Shown: positions 54,615-63,257 of the stretch, piece by piece | Layout of the letters: the number at the start of each line of letters is the position of its first letter | Numbering within the stretch: position 1 is the first letter of the stretch | From: Cryomorphaceae bacterium | GTDB taxonomy: Bacteria > Bacteroidota > Bacteroidia > Flavobacteriales_D > Sanyastnellaceae | Reading direction: 5' to 3' | DNA: 64,000 bases | Assembly (NCBI GenBank): GCA_016124575.1 | Contig: WGNM01000022.1 | Location: 1-64,000, forward strand | The notes under the pieces: generated by a model | The model's input: only the letters and a program-made list of their open reading frames with translations | Told to the model about the DNA's origin: nothing | The model's database searches: none | Made by a program: the position numbers and the translations under genes

Positions 54615-55132
54615 TGCCCATGGAACATGTCATCTTGGTAGATGAATATGATAGAGAAATCGGACAAATGGAAAAGTTGCAAGCCCATGAATCTGGCAAC
54701 CTCCATCGCGCGCTATCTGTGTTCTTGTTTAATTCGAAGGGAGAGTTGTTGCTACAACAGCGGGCACTAGAGAAGTATCACAGTCCGGGTTTGTGGACGA
54801 ACACTTGCTGCAGTCATCCTCGCCCGGGTGAGCAATCGAAAGATGCTGCTGTGCGCAGACTGAAAGAAGAAATGGGAATGTCATGCACGCTCACAAAGTC
54901 GTTCGATTTTATTTACCGAGCAGAATTCGAGAACGGACTGATTGAACACGAGCTCGACCATGTTTTTATTGGTTGTTCGGATGATAAACCAGTGATGAAC
55001 CCCTCCGAGGTGGCGAGTTGGAAGTACATTTCACAAGAAAACCTTGTTGCCGATATCCGCAACAACCCCGACCTCTACACTGTATGGTTTAAACTGTGCC
55101 TGCAACGTGTCCTCGATAATTATTTCAATTGA
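54614..55132 (+). CDS. idi: Isopentenyl-diphosphate delta-isomerase, type I
   Basis: Interconverts isopentenyl and dimethylallyl diphosphate. This 172-residue Nudix-fold enzyme has HVILVDEYDREIG, HRALSVFLFNSKGELLLQQRA, the catalytic Cys in TNTCCSHPRPGE and the Glu-bearing EHELDHVFIG. It supplies prenyl precursors to crtB. The stop overlaps the TTG start of crtD. Confidence 0.94.
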   Translation: MPMEHVILVDEYDREIGQMEKLQAHESGNLHRALSVFLFNSKGELLLQQRALEKYHSPGLWTNTCCSHPRPGEQSKDAAVRRLKEEMGMSCTLTKSFDFIYRAEFENGLIEHELDHVFIGCSDDKPVMNPSEVASWKYISQENLVADIRNNPDLYTVWFKLCLQRVLDNYFN

Positions 55133-56592
55133 AGAATGTCGTTATCATAGGAGCCGGTCTGGGTGGATTGAGCGCTGCAATTCGTCTCAAAAAAAGCGGA
55201 CATGACGTTGTTGTCCTTGAAAAAAATGAATACCCCGGTGGCAAATGCTCTAGCTTCTCTCTCGGGAATTACCGTTTTGATGCCGGCCCTTCTCTCTTCA
55301 CGCTCCCACAACTCGTTACTGAAACCCTTGCATTGGCCGATAGTCCTGTTGAATTTCCTTTTATTAAACTGGATCGTTCTTGCCACTACTTCTGGAATGA
55401 TGGCACACAGCTAATCGCCTGGTTTGATAAAGAAAAGCTGGCGCAAGAAATCTCAACTCAACTGAGTGTTGACCCCACTCCTACCCTCAAACACCTCGAG
55501 CACAGCAAGAAAATATACGAAGCCACTTCAAAACTCTTCCTCGAAAAGTCGCTTCACAAACTGTCTACTTACTTTTCAAAGGATGTCCTCAAAGCCATGG
55601 CCAGCCTGCCCCAATTGGCGCTCGGTAAAAGCATGAATGAGGTGAACGTAGACGGACTAAATCACCCAAAACTGGTGCAGCTATTCAACAGATACGCCAC
55701 ATACAATGGTTCGAATCCGTTTGTTGCGCCGGGTGTTTTGCATACGATTCCGCATTTAGAACACAATATTGGCACTTTTTTACCCATGAATGGGATGGTG
55801 CAAATTTCAGACTCGCTTTACCAAACAGCCATGCTTCTTGGAGTCAAATTTCATTTCAACACTACTGTAACGGGCATTGAGACAAAGGATAAAAAGGTAC
55901 AGCAAGTAATTGCGGGAGAACAAACTTTTGCGGCCGACTTAGTGGTTAGCAATGCCGATGTTTACCCTACCTACCGTCATCTGCTTCCGAATGAAAAAGC
56001 GCCTGAAAAAACATTGCATCGTGAACGCTCAAGCTCTGCGTTGATATTCTACTGGGGCATGAGCAAGATTTTCGATGCACTGCATGTCCACAACATCTTC
56101 TTTTCCGACAACTACAAATCTGAATTCGAATGGCTTTTCGATGGTGGCGACACACCCGATGATCTCACCGTTTATGTCAACATCACTTCAGGATTTTGTA
56201 AAGATGACGCCCCCGCCAATGGCGCCAACTGGTTTGTAATGGTCAACGCACCTGCTAATGATGGCAGCAAAAACATCGACATCCCTGCCGTGCGCAGGAA
56301 GGTAATTGCAAAATTGAGTGCGATACTTAAAACCGACATTGAACCGCTGATCGAAGAGGAATCATTCTTGGATCCCGAGAAAATTGAAAGTCAAACGGGA
56401 TCGTTCATGGGTTCGCTTTATGGCACGAGCTCAAATGATCGTATGTCGGCTTTTTTAAGGCACCCAAACTTCACGCGATCCATTGATGGTTTGTACTTTT
56501 GCGGTGGCAGTGTTCACCCAGGCGGTGGCATTCCCCTTTGTTTGCTCTCTGGAAAAATAGTCGCCGACCTCATCAAAAACAGATTCGAATAG
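55129..56592 (+). CDS. crtD: Carotenoid 3,4-desaturase (CrtD-like, CrtI family)
   Basis: This second FAD-dependent CrtI-family protein (487 residues) has VVIIGAGLGGLSAAIRLKKSGHDVVVLEKNEYPGGKCSSF at the start and FCGGSVHPGGGIPLCLLSGKIVADLI at the end. The HPGGGIPL ending is typical of CrtD desaturases rather than phytoene desaturases. It probably forms the 3',4' double bond of a hydroxylated acyclic end group. Start TTG at 55129, fixed by 4-nt overlap (TTGA) with the idi stop; no ATG is available at the Rossmann motif. Confidence 0.87.
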   Translation: MKNVVIIGAGLGGLSAAIRLKKSGHDVVVLEKNEYPGGKCSSFSLGNYRFDAGPSLFTLPQLVTETLALADSPVEFPFIKLDRSCHYFWNDGTQLIAWFDKEKLAQEISTQLSVDPTPTLKHLEHSKKIYEATSKLFLEKSLHKLSTYFSKDVLKAMASLPQLALGKSMNEVNVDGLNHPKLVQLFNRYATYNGSNPFVAPGVLHTIPHLEHNIGTFLPMNGMVQISDSLYQTAMLLGVKFHFNTTVTGIETKDKKVQQVIAGEQTFAADLVVSNADVYPTYRHLLPNEKAPEKTLHRERSSSALIFYWGMSKIFDALHVHNIFFSDNYKSEFEWLFDGGDTPDDLTVYVNITSGFCKDDAPANGANWFVMVNAPANDGSKNIDIPAVRRKVIAKLSAILKTDIEPLIEEESFLDPEKIESQTGSFMGSLYGTSSNDRMSAFLRHPNFTRSIDGLYFCGGSVHPGGGIPLCLLSGKIVADLIKNRFE

Positions 56593-57216
56593 ATGCTCAA
56601 AGGAAAATGGCCTTTCATTGTGATCATTGTGCTGCATGCGGTGGGCATTGCCGGTGTGTTGCTCGGTTTTCGCAACTGGATCATGCCTTTAACTCCGCTC
56701 AATCTGCTCATTTCAGGATGGATAGTACTCTCTGATGATGTTAAAATGGCGAACAAAAAACCCGTTTTTGCTTGGACAGTCGTAGTATCTTTCTTAATCG
56801 AAGTGCTCGGCGTAAATACGGGTTGGCCTTTCGGTGAATACTACTACGGTGTTACTTTGGGTCCGCAACTGTTCAACACCCCCATTCTGATAGGTTTGCT
56901 TTGGCTACTGTTGCTCATTGGCAGCTGGCAACTTGCGAATCGCATCTCGAAAAACCTGTTCGTGCGTTCTTTACTCGCAGCATTGCTGATGACGTGTTTG
57001 GATTATTTTATGGAACCGGTGGCAGTGAATTTGGGCTTTTGGACGTGGATGAACGGACAAATCCCGTTATCGAATTACATCTCCTGGTTTGCAGTTGCTC
57101 TAGCCCTATCTTTAGGGATGTCGAAGCTGGTTGACGACATGAACAACAAACGCGCTGAACTGTTTTTCTTGGTACAGATTGTTTTCTTTCTCGTTTTGAA
57201 CACCTTTGCGGTATGA
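56593..57216 (+). CDS. cruF: Carotenoid 1',2'-hydratase (CruF family)
   Basis: This 207-residue integral membrane protein has about seven spans, with the DUF422/CruF features EVLGVNTGWPFGEYYYG, LDYFMEPVAVNLGFWTW and ISWFAVALALS. CruF adds water to the 1',2' double bond of an acyclic carotenoid end, giving a 1'-hydroxyl. Follows crtD directly and overlaps crtZ by 4 nt. The acidic and aromatic residues conserved in the family are present as far as I can judge. Confidence 0.88.
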   Translation: MLKGKWPFIVIIVLHAVGIAGVLLGFRNWIMPLTPLNLLISGWIVLSDDVKMANKKPVFAWTVVVSFLIEVLGVNTGWPFGEYYYGVTLGPQLFNTPILIGLLWLLLLIGSWQLANRISKNLFVRSLLAALLMTCLDYFMEPVAVNLGFWTWMNGQIPLSNYISWFAVALALSLGMSKLVDDMNNKRAELFFLVQIVFFLVLNTFAV

Positions 57217-57686
57217 TATTCAATATTCTTATTTTCATTGGTACTTTTTTCTTCATGGAGTTTATGGCGTGGTTCACTCACAAGTACGTCATGCATGGAT
57301 TTATGTGGTATTTCCACCGCGATCACCATGTCCATGAACCGGGGTTCTTCGAACGAAACGATGTCTTTTTCCTCATCTTCGCTGTTCCAAGCTTTCTATG
57401 CATCTTCACGGGTTTGCTTGCGGGTGGCGACTTTCGGGTGTGGATAGGGGCCGGCATTGCACTCTATGGTCTATGCTATTTCTTGGTGCACGATGTCTTT
57501 ATTCATCAACGTTTCAAATGGCTTCGCAACTCTTCGAATCCGTACTTGCTTTCTTTGCGCCGCGCTCATAAAATTCATCATAAACACCTCGGTCCTGAAG
57601 ACGGCGAATGCTTCGGGATGCTGGTTGTTCCTTATAAGTATTGGAAAGAGTCTAAACGTATGGTTGAAAGCCAAAAAACCAAATGA
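57213..57686 (+). CDS. crtZ: Beta-carotene 3-hydroxylase
   Basis: This 157-residue, four-span di-iron enzyme is of the fatty-acid hydroxylase superfamily. The His clusters are FTHKYVMHGFMWYFHRDHHVHEP (HxxxxH and HxxHH), HDVFIHQRF and HKIHHKH. It hydroxylates the C3 position of a beta-ring. ATGA overlaps join it to cruF and crtY. Confidence 0.93.
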   Translation: MIFNILIFIGTFFFMEFMAWFTHKYVMHGFMWYFHRDHHVHEPGFFERNDVFFLIFAVPSFLCIFTGLLAGGDFRVWIGAGIALYGLCYFLVHDVFIHQRFKWLRNSSNPYLLSLRRAHKIHHKHLGPEDGECFGMLVVPYKYWKESKRMVESQKTK

Positions 57687-58417
57687 ACCCACACCATTAT
57701 TACCTTTTCATTGATCTTGTGTGTATCGTCTTCCCGCTGGCGCTTAGCTTCGATAAAAAGGTGGCTTTCGCATCCAAGTGGATGGCATATTTCAAGGCGA
57801 ATTTAATCACTGCTGCTGTTTTTGTTGTGTGGGACATCATCTTCACCCACCAAGGGGTTTGGGGCTTCAACGATTCGTACATTACGGGTATTCACATTTT
57901 CAATCTGCCTCTTGAAGAGTTGCTTTTCTTCATCTGCATTCCCTACGCTTGTACTTTTCTCTACGAGACTTTCAAATCGTGGCTTCCTGCGCAGCCTTTG
58001 CAAAAAAGTGGTCGTTACATCGCCAGTGCAATGCTTCTTCTTTTCACTGTCTTGCTTGGCATATATACATCTCATCTTTATACGCTGACGGCCACAATCA
58101 GCGCCATCATTGTGCTTGCAATACTGCTTCGTAAAAGGGCGACTTACGTCGGATACCTGCTATTTTCGTACTTCATTGCCTTGATTCCTTTTACGATTGC
58201 AAACGGATTGCTCACAGGTCTGGATTTTCGACAGTATCCCATGATCAATACCACTCCTGAAACGATATCAGATCAAATTGTTTGGTACGCGAACAGAGAG
58301 AACTTAGGTGTCCGCTTTTTCAGCATCCCATTCGACGATTTTATTTATGGTTTCACGCTAATCGCCATGAACATTGTCCTTTTTGAGTATTATCGCTCAA
58401 AAGACAAACTGGCTTGA
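57683..58417 (+). CDS. crtY: Lycopene cyclase (fused CrtYc/CrtYd type)
   Basis: This 244-residue membrane protein consists of two lycopene-cyclase repeats. The first has IFNLPLEELLFFICIPYACTFLYE with the catalytic-type PxEE motif; the second has FSIPFDDFIYGFTLIAMNIVLFEYY, where the usual P.ED is PFDD. Such fused CrtYcd proteins of Bacteroidota form beta-rings from lycopene. The last gene of the operon; its 3' end overlaps the convergent EEP gene by 28 bp. Confidence 0.9.
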   Translation: MNPHHYYLFIDLVCIVFPLALSFDKKVAFASKWMAYFKANLITAAVFVVWDIIFTHQGVWGFNDSYITGIHIFNLPLEELLFFICIPYACTFLYETFKSWLPAQPLQKSGRYIASAMLLLFTVLLGIYTSHLYTLTATISAIIVLAILLRKRATYVGYLLFSYFIALIPFTIANGLLTGLDFRQYPMINTTPETISDQIVWYANRENLGVRFFSIPFDDFIYGFTLIAMNIVLFEYYRSKDKLA

Positions 58418-59484
58418 ATGGGCCGGTGATCAGAAAAATCAACGGCGTGAGTGGTGAAGTCAGACGCTTTGAAGTGGCGTGAATGCAAGATGTAGTCTAT
58501 GCGAAACGATGGAAAAGTCCCTACATAAGACGATCCCAATCCGCTGCCGGCTTCTACAAATGAATCGTCTAAATAATCGGTCAACCGCTCATAGGCGTAA
58601 GACACGGGTGAATCGTTGAAGTCGCCACATAACACTACCATTCGAGTGGTGTCTTTTTCCAAATGGCTTCGCACGAGATCAACCTGAGATGACCTTTTGA
58701 TGAATGCTCTTTCAAGCCGTGTCAACAACCGCATGGCATCTTCTGATTTTGGACCATCCTGCAGAGCTTTGTAATCTTCTTTCTGAAAACGAATACTGGC
58801 CAAGTGCGCGTTGTAAATACGCACTGTATCTTGTCCCTTTAAGATGTCGGTATAAATGCAGTAGTTGTTTTGATCCGATTCAAAAGCAATCTCTCCCCTC
58901 CCAATGATGGGATATTTTGAGAACGTCACAACACCGAAATACTGCTCCCCATTCAATTTGTGGGTGTACTTTTCGTGGAAATAGGTATTCGGCAAAAATC
59001 GAATCAAGGTGTCACGGGTATCAAAAACGCCTTTGCGTTGGGTGAAGTAAAATTCTTGAAAACACAAGACATCAACTTCATTTTGATCCAGAAAATTAAA
59101 GATCTTATCTCGGGTATCAGCGCCTTCTGTCCAGTTATACAAGTCGAATAAGCGAACATTGTAACTCATGACCTTCAGGTTTTCGCCCGCTGTCTCTTCG
59201 TCTCCCATACCGAAGGCAATGGTGCGAGTTGTCAAACTGCCCGTCAATATCAGCCCCAATGCCAATATCAATGCCGATCTCCACCTCTTCCGAAGCAGCA
59301 TAAATACCAGATTGACAATGGCGAGTAAAAACCAGAAGGGGAATGATAGTCCGAACAGTGCCAGCCACGCCTGCTTTTCAGGCGACACTTGCGTTGATAG
59401 CCACGCGAACAACAGTCCGCTCAAAGCCAGCAACCACGACAACCGCAAAACGGCCGAATAGATGAAGAGAAAGGCTTTTTTCAT
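58390..59484 (-). CDS. Endonuclease/exonuclease/phosphatase-family membrane protein
   Basis: This 364-residue protein has two or three N-terminal membrane helices (residues ~1-90). A DNase-I-like domain follows, with all catalytic motifs: LKVMSYNVRLFDLYN, LCFQEFYFTQR, VVLCGDFNDSPVSYAYE and DFSDHRPIQASL. Membrane attachment in Bacteroidota members suggests a lipid or extracellular-substrate phosphodiesterase rather than DNA repair, but the substrate is unknown. It lies 1 nt after the rhomboid gene in the same direction. Confidence 0.88.
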   Translation of the reverse strand: MKKAFLFIYSAVLRLSWLLALSGLLFAWLSTQVSPEKQAWLALFGLSFPFWFLLAIVNLVFMLLRKRWRSALILALGLILTGSLTTRTIAFGMGDEETAGENLKVMSYNVRLFDLYNWTEGADTRDKIFNFLDQNEVDVLCFQEFYFTQRKGVFDTRDTLIRFLPNTYFHEKYTHKLNGEQYFGVVTFSKYPIIGRGEIAFESDQNNYCIYTDILKGQDTVRIYNAHLASIRFQKEDYKALQDGPKSEDAMRLLTRLERAFIKRSSQVDLVRSHLEKDTTRMVVLCGDFNDSPVSYAYERLTDYLDDSFVEAGSGLGSSYVGTFPSFRIDYILHSRHFKASDFTTHAVDFSDHRPIQASLSFER

Positions 59485-59485
59485 A

Positions 59486-60379
59486 TCAGACGTCCTGTCC
59501 GTGCTTCCCTAAAAATTCTTTTTCTTCTTTCGACAAGCTGTCCCAACCGCCCTTCGAAATCTTATCCAAGATACGATCGATTCGCTTTTGATTCTCGAGT
59601 TTCTGCGTATTGTAATCATCATCAGATACAACGCGCTTTTTTGGTTTACTGCGATGCACAACCTTCATCCCTCCTCTGCTGAACAGGTTTACTATCCGAT
59701 CCAAGATGCTCTCAAACCATGCACTGATATCACGACCTTGCTTCATGTTGTACATCAGAAAAAATCCGTACGCCGCACCACCTAAATGTCCGATATGACC
59801 TCCTGCATTCCCCCCTCCCAAACTCAAATAATCAATCAAAATGTAGATCAAAGCTACGTACTTCAACTTGACATTTCCAAACAAGAATAGGCGAATCTCC
59901 ATGTCCGGAAAATAAGTCGCCAATGCTATGAAAATCGCCATTACAGCCGCCGATGCACCTACTGCAAATCCTCCCGCTCCAGGTAAAAATTGTCCGGCAA
60001 TGAAGAATAACAAAAACCCTGAAATCCCTCCGAGTAGATATGTAGAAAGGAGTTTTTTGTTCCCAAAGAAACCGACAAACATGCGACCTACGAAGTATAG
60101 GAAAACCATGTTGAAGAGGATGTGCATCACACCAGCATGGACAAACATATGCGTAATAATCGTCCACGGACGTGTAGCAAGTATTCTCCAATTCGACGTC
60201 GTAGCTAGGTAAAAACTGGAGTTTTCGGCAATATTAATTGCCTCGATGTTGAACCAACTGCCAATCAATTTGAGGGTAAACAAGACCACAAAAACGATGA
60301 CGTTGATGGTTATCAGACGTTCGACAATACCAAATAATTTCCAGCGCGTTGTAAACTGGGAGACTAACGTATCTGCCAT
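59486..60379 (-). CDS. Rhomboid-family intramembrane serine protease (paralog 1)
   Basis: This 297-residue protein has six membrane spans, the HMFVHAGVMHILFNMVFLYFVG motif, the catalytic Ser in AVGASAAVMAIF (GxSx), and the His in GHIGHLGGAAYGF. A cytoplasmic C-terminal tail (~210-297) holds a conserved KGGWDSLSKEEKEFLGKHG motif, seen at the end of Bacteroidota rhomboids. It cleaves membrane-bound substrates, none known. Confidence 0.9.
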   Translation of the reverse strand: MADTLVSQFTTRWKLFGIVERLITINVIVFVVLFTLKLIGSWFNIEAINIAENSSFYLATTSNWRILATRPWTIITHMFVHAGVMHILFNMVFLYFVGRMFVGFFGNKKLLSTYLLGGISGFLLFFIAGQFLPGAGGFAVGASAAVMAIFIALATYFPDMEIRLFLFGNVKLKYVALIYILIDYLSLGGGNAGGHIGHLGGAAYGFFLMYNMKQGRDISAWFESILDRIVNLFSRGGMKVVHRSKPKKRVVSDDDYNTQKLENQKRIDRILDKISKGGWDSLSKEEKEFLGKHGQDV

Positions 60380-60380
60380 A

Positions 60381-61064
60381 TCAATAAAAGTTGCTTCGCT
60401 CTTTTTGCCATTTCTTTAATAAAATGAAGCCAAACAACATTCCGCCCAAATGCGCGAAGTGTGCCACATTGTCACCAGGTGAATTCCCCAATGCCATGAA
60501 CAATTCTATCGCTCCGTAGCCGATAACGAAATACTTCGCTTTGATTGGAATCGGCGGAAACAACAACATCAACTGGGTATTCGGGAACAACATACCAAAT
60601 GCCAACAACAAACCAAATACTGCGCCCGAAGCTCCTACTACGGGGTAGATGTACGAATATGCAGCTCCAATATTCGGCAGTTCGTTGATGTTCGGAAAAA
60701 AGGTTCCTACAGCTTGAAACAACATCACACCATTCACAAACTGATGCAGGAAGAAGGCACCTAAACCGCAAACAAAGTAGTAGATGATAAACCGCTTCGC
60801 TCCCCACACACGCTCCAATGAACTTCCAAACATATAAAGTGCAAACATGTTGAACAAAATATGCGTGAATCCTTTGTGGTCGTGCATGAACATGTGAGTA
60901 ATGAGCTGCCAAGGCTTAAACATCGGCGATGCCGGATAATACCCTCCAAACTGAACCGTGAGCCAAGGAAGGTTGTTCGCACCACCTCCAAAAGCGAGCA
61001 TTGCCAAGTAAAACAAGACATTGATGATAATAAGGTTCCGGACGACCGGTGTCATGGGCTGCAT
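60381..61064 (-). CDS. Rhomboid-family intramembrane serine protease (paralog 2)
   Basis: This is a 227-residue protein from the ATG at 61064 (MQPMTPVVRNLIIINVLFYL), which lies just after the mutL stop. The motifs are HMFMHDHKGFTHILFNMFALYMFG, GASGAVFGLLLAFGMLFP with catalytic Ser (GxSG), and HFAHLGGMLFGFILL with His. It lacks the long C-terminal tail of paralog 1. The two rhomboid genes are separated by 1 nt and form an operon with mutL. Confidence 0.9.
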   Translation of the reverse strand: MQPMTPVVRNLIIINVLFYLAMLAFGGGANNLPWLTVQFGGYYPASPMFKPWQLITHMFMHDHKGFTHILFNMFALYMFGSSLERVWGAKRFIIYYFVCGLGAFFLHQFVNGVMLFQAVGTFFPNINELPNIGAAYSYIYPVVGASGAVFGLLLAFGMLFPNTQLMLLFPPIPIKAKYFVIGYGAIELFMALGNSPGDNVAHFAHLGGMLFGFILLKKWQKERSNFY

Positions 61065-61065
61065 G

Positions 61066-62886
61066 CTACGCGAATTTTGAGGTAAGTTCTTCAGGTGTAA
61101 AGGTAACGATTGCCTTTTTTCCCCGAGGCGAATAATAAGGTACTTCACAAGCAAACAACCGATCGATTATTTCTTGCATCTCTTCTTTCTGTAATATTTG
61201 TCCGCGTTTTATGGCCGACGCACTTGCCAAACTGGCCGCTAACCTTGTCTCTTGCCCTTCCCCAGGATCAAGATCTTCCCGCAACTGTCGCACGATATGA
61301 TCCAATAATACTTCTGGGTCTTTCTCTTTGCTCTCTGATGGAATGCCCCGCACAACGACTTCTTGTCCGCCAAAGTCTTCGACATCAAACCCCATTTTCT
61401 GCAAGATCTCTTCTGAACTTTGAATGAGGGTATGATCTGAAACCGAGAGGTGGATGGTTTGCGGAAACAATAGCTGCTGACATGCATGTCCGCCCGCGTT
61501 GTTCAAAAAGTGCTCAAACAATATGCGTTCATGGGCAAACTGCTGGTCAATCACCATCATGCCGCTGCGAATAGAGGTAACGATGTATGCCTTTCCCACT
61601 TGAAACATGGGAGTGCTGCCATTATCTGAACGCCCATCTATTCTCGTTTCATCCAATTGCAGTGAAGGTGCTGGAGCAGGTTGCTTCATTACTTCATACA
61701 AATCTTGCCAGGAACCTGTATTTCGTTCTTTCTGAAAAGACGAATGTTGTGGTCCCATTGCAGACTTTTGGGCAGGCGCAGAGAATGGATTGTAGTGCGG
61801 GTTAACAGTGATATTCGGAACAGATACTGCGACATCTTTTGGTGGCAATGAGATGTTAAAAGCGTTCTCTTGCTCAAAATCCAATGTAGGCGCCACTTGA
61901 AACTGTCCCAACGATTTCCTTACTGCTGAGCGCAGGATGGAATATATGGCGCGTTCTTCGGTGAACTTAACTTCGGTTTTGGTAGGGTGAATGTTGACAT
62001 CCAACTGGGCAGGATCTACCTGAAGTAAGAGTATGTACATGGGAAAACTGCCATCAGGAATAAGCCCTTCTAGCGATTTCACCACGGCGTGATGCAGGTA
62101 TGGGTGCTTTATATAACGGTTGTTGACGAAGAAAAACTGCTCACCTCTTGTCTTACGCGCAAACTCTGGCTTACCCACAAACCCTTTCACCTGTACCAAA
62201 TCGGTATCTTCATCAACCGGCACCAAGCGTTCGTCGTACTTCGTTCCAAACAAGGCAACCACCCTTTGTCGGGATGTGCCTTTCGACAAATGATAGGTCT
62301 CTCCACCGTTGTGGTACATCGACATAGCAACTTCCGGGTGGGCCATGGCTACACGCTGAAACTCGTCCATAACGTGTTTTGTCTCTACAACATCTGATTT
62401 CAAAAACTGCCTGCGCGCAGGGATGTTGTAAAAGAGATTCTTAACGGAAAATGAAGATCCAACAGCTGTTTGACAGGGCTCACAACTCAGCACATTAGAT
62501 CCTTCAATGAGGATGTGCGTTCCCAGTTCATCTTCAGGTTGTCGTGTTTTTAATTCCACATGCGCCACTGAGGCGATAGATGCAAGTGCCTCACCTCTAA
62601 AACCCTTGGTCTGCAAACGAAAGAGATCATCTGCTTCAGCTATCTTGGATGTTGCATGGCGCTCAAAACACATGCGTGCATCACCCTGACTCATGCCTCG
62701 TCCGTTGTCGATAACCTGCACCAACGTCCGCCCTGCATCTTTTATAATCAATTGAATAGAATCCGCACCTGAATCAATGGCGTTTTCAAGTAGCTCTTTC
62801 ACTACAGATGCCGGACGTTGTACCACCTCTCCCGCTGCTATTTGGTTGGCAACGTGATCAGGCAGCAGTTGAATGATATTAGACAT
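61066..62886 (-). CDS. mutL: DNA mismatch repair protein MutL
   Basis: This 606-residue GHKL ATPase couples mismatch recognition to downstream repair. N-terminal motifs: QIAAGEVVQRPASVVKELLENAIDSGAD, DNGRGM, TKGFRGEALASIASVA. The C-terminal dimerisation domain has DQQFAHERILFEHF where endonuclease-type MutL has DQHA, and YYSPRGKKAIV in place of CPHGRP. So it probably lacks the usual metal-dependent nicking site (see findings). The gene overlaps the upstream small-protein gene by 8 nt. Confidence 0.93.
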   Translation of the reverse strand: MSNIIQLLPDHVANQIAAGEVVQRPASVVKELLENAIDSGADSIQLIIKDAGRTLVQVIDNGRGMSQGDARMCFERHATSKIAEADDLFRLQTKGFRGEALASIASVAHVELKTRQPEDELGTHILIEGSNVLSCEPCQTAVGSSFSVKNLFYNIPARRQFLKSDVVETKHVMDEFQRVAMAHPEVAMSMYHNGGETYHLSKGTSRQRVVALFGTKYDERLVPVDEDTDLVQVKGFVGKPEFARKTRGEQFFFVNNRYIKHPYLHHAVVKSLEGLIPDGSFPMYILLLQVDPAQLDVNIHPTKTEVKFTEERAIYSILRSAVRKSLGQFQVAPTLDFEQENAFNISLPPKDVAVSVPNITVNPHYNPFSAPAQKSAMGPQHSSFQKERNTGSWQDLYEVMKQPAPAPSLQLDETRIDGRSDNGSTPMFQVGKAYIVTSIRSGMMVIDQQFAHERILFEHFLNNAGGHACQQLLFPQTIHLSVSDHTLIQSSEEILQKMGFDVEDFGGQEVVVRGIPSESKEKDPEVLLDHIVRQLREDLDPGEGQETRLAASLASASAIKRGQILQKEEMQEIIDRLFACEVPYYSPRGKKAIVTFTPEELTSKFA

Positions 62887-63214
62887 TCTTAAATAGGTTC
62901 AACGATTTCATGAAGTCGGTCTTATCTGCCCATTCCAAACCATAGTATAAGCCAATCAATAGACCAATTAGGATAGCAACAAATCGCAAAATTCTGCCCT
63001 TCGATTCATGATTCTGAAGTGCTCGCCTTCTTTTGAAGTCAATTTTTCTTCGGTGCGTGTACCCGTCTGCTGCATTTGATGCTTCTGCTTCAAGCTGCGA
63101 CAAGCGCTCTTCAATCTTCATTTTCTTTGGATCGTAGAGCGGAGATTTGAAAGTAAAACGGCGTGGTTCCGTCCGAATATTTCTAAAAGGGCTGCGAACT
63201 TTTGGTGCTTCCAT
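62879..63214 (-). CDS. Small membrane-anchored hypothetical protein
   Basis: This 111-residue protein has a basic N-terminal half (PFRNIRTEPRRFTFKSPLYDPKK; RRKIDFKRRRALQNHESKGR) and one C-terminal membrane helix (ILRFVAILIGLLIGLYYGLEW). It resembles small proteins commonly placed before mutL in Bacteroidota, though I know of no function. A TAACTTCG box lies 7 nt before its ATG. It probably leads the mutL-rhomboid-EEP operon. Confidence 0.75.
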   Translation of the reverse strand: MEAPKVRSPFRNIRTEPRRFTFKSPLYDPKKMKIEERLSQLEAEASNAADGYTHRRKIDFKRRRALQNHESKGRILRFVAILIGLLIGLYYGLEWADKTDFMKSLNLFKNV

Positions 63215-63257
63215 GCGTTTGCGAAGTTACGAATTTCACCTGTGACATCACAGGTTT

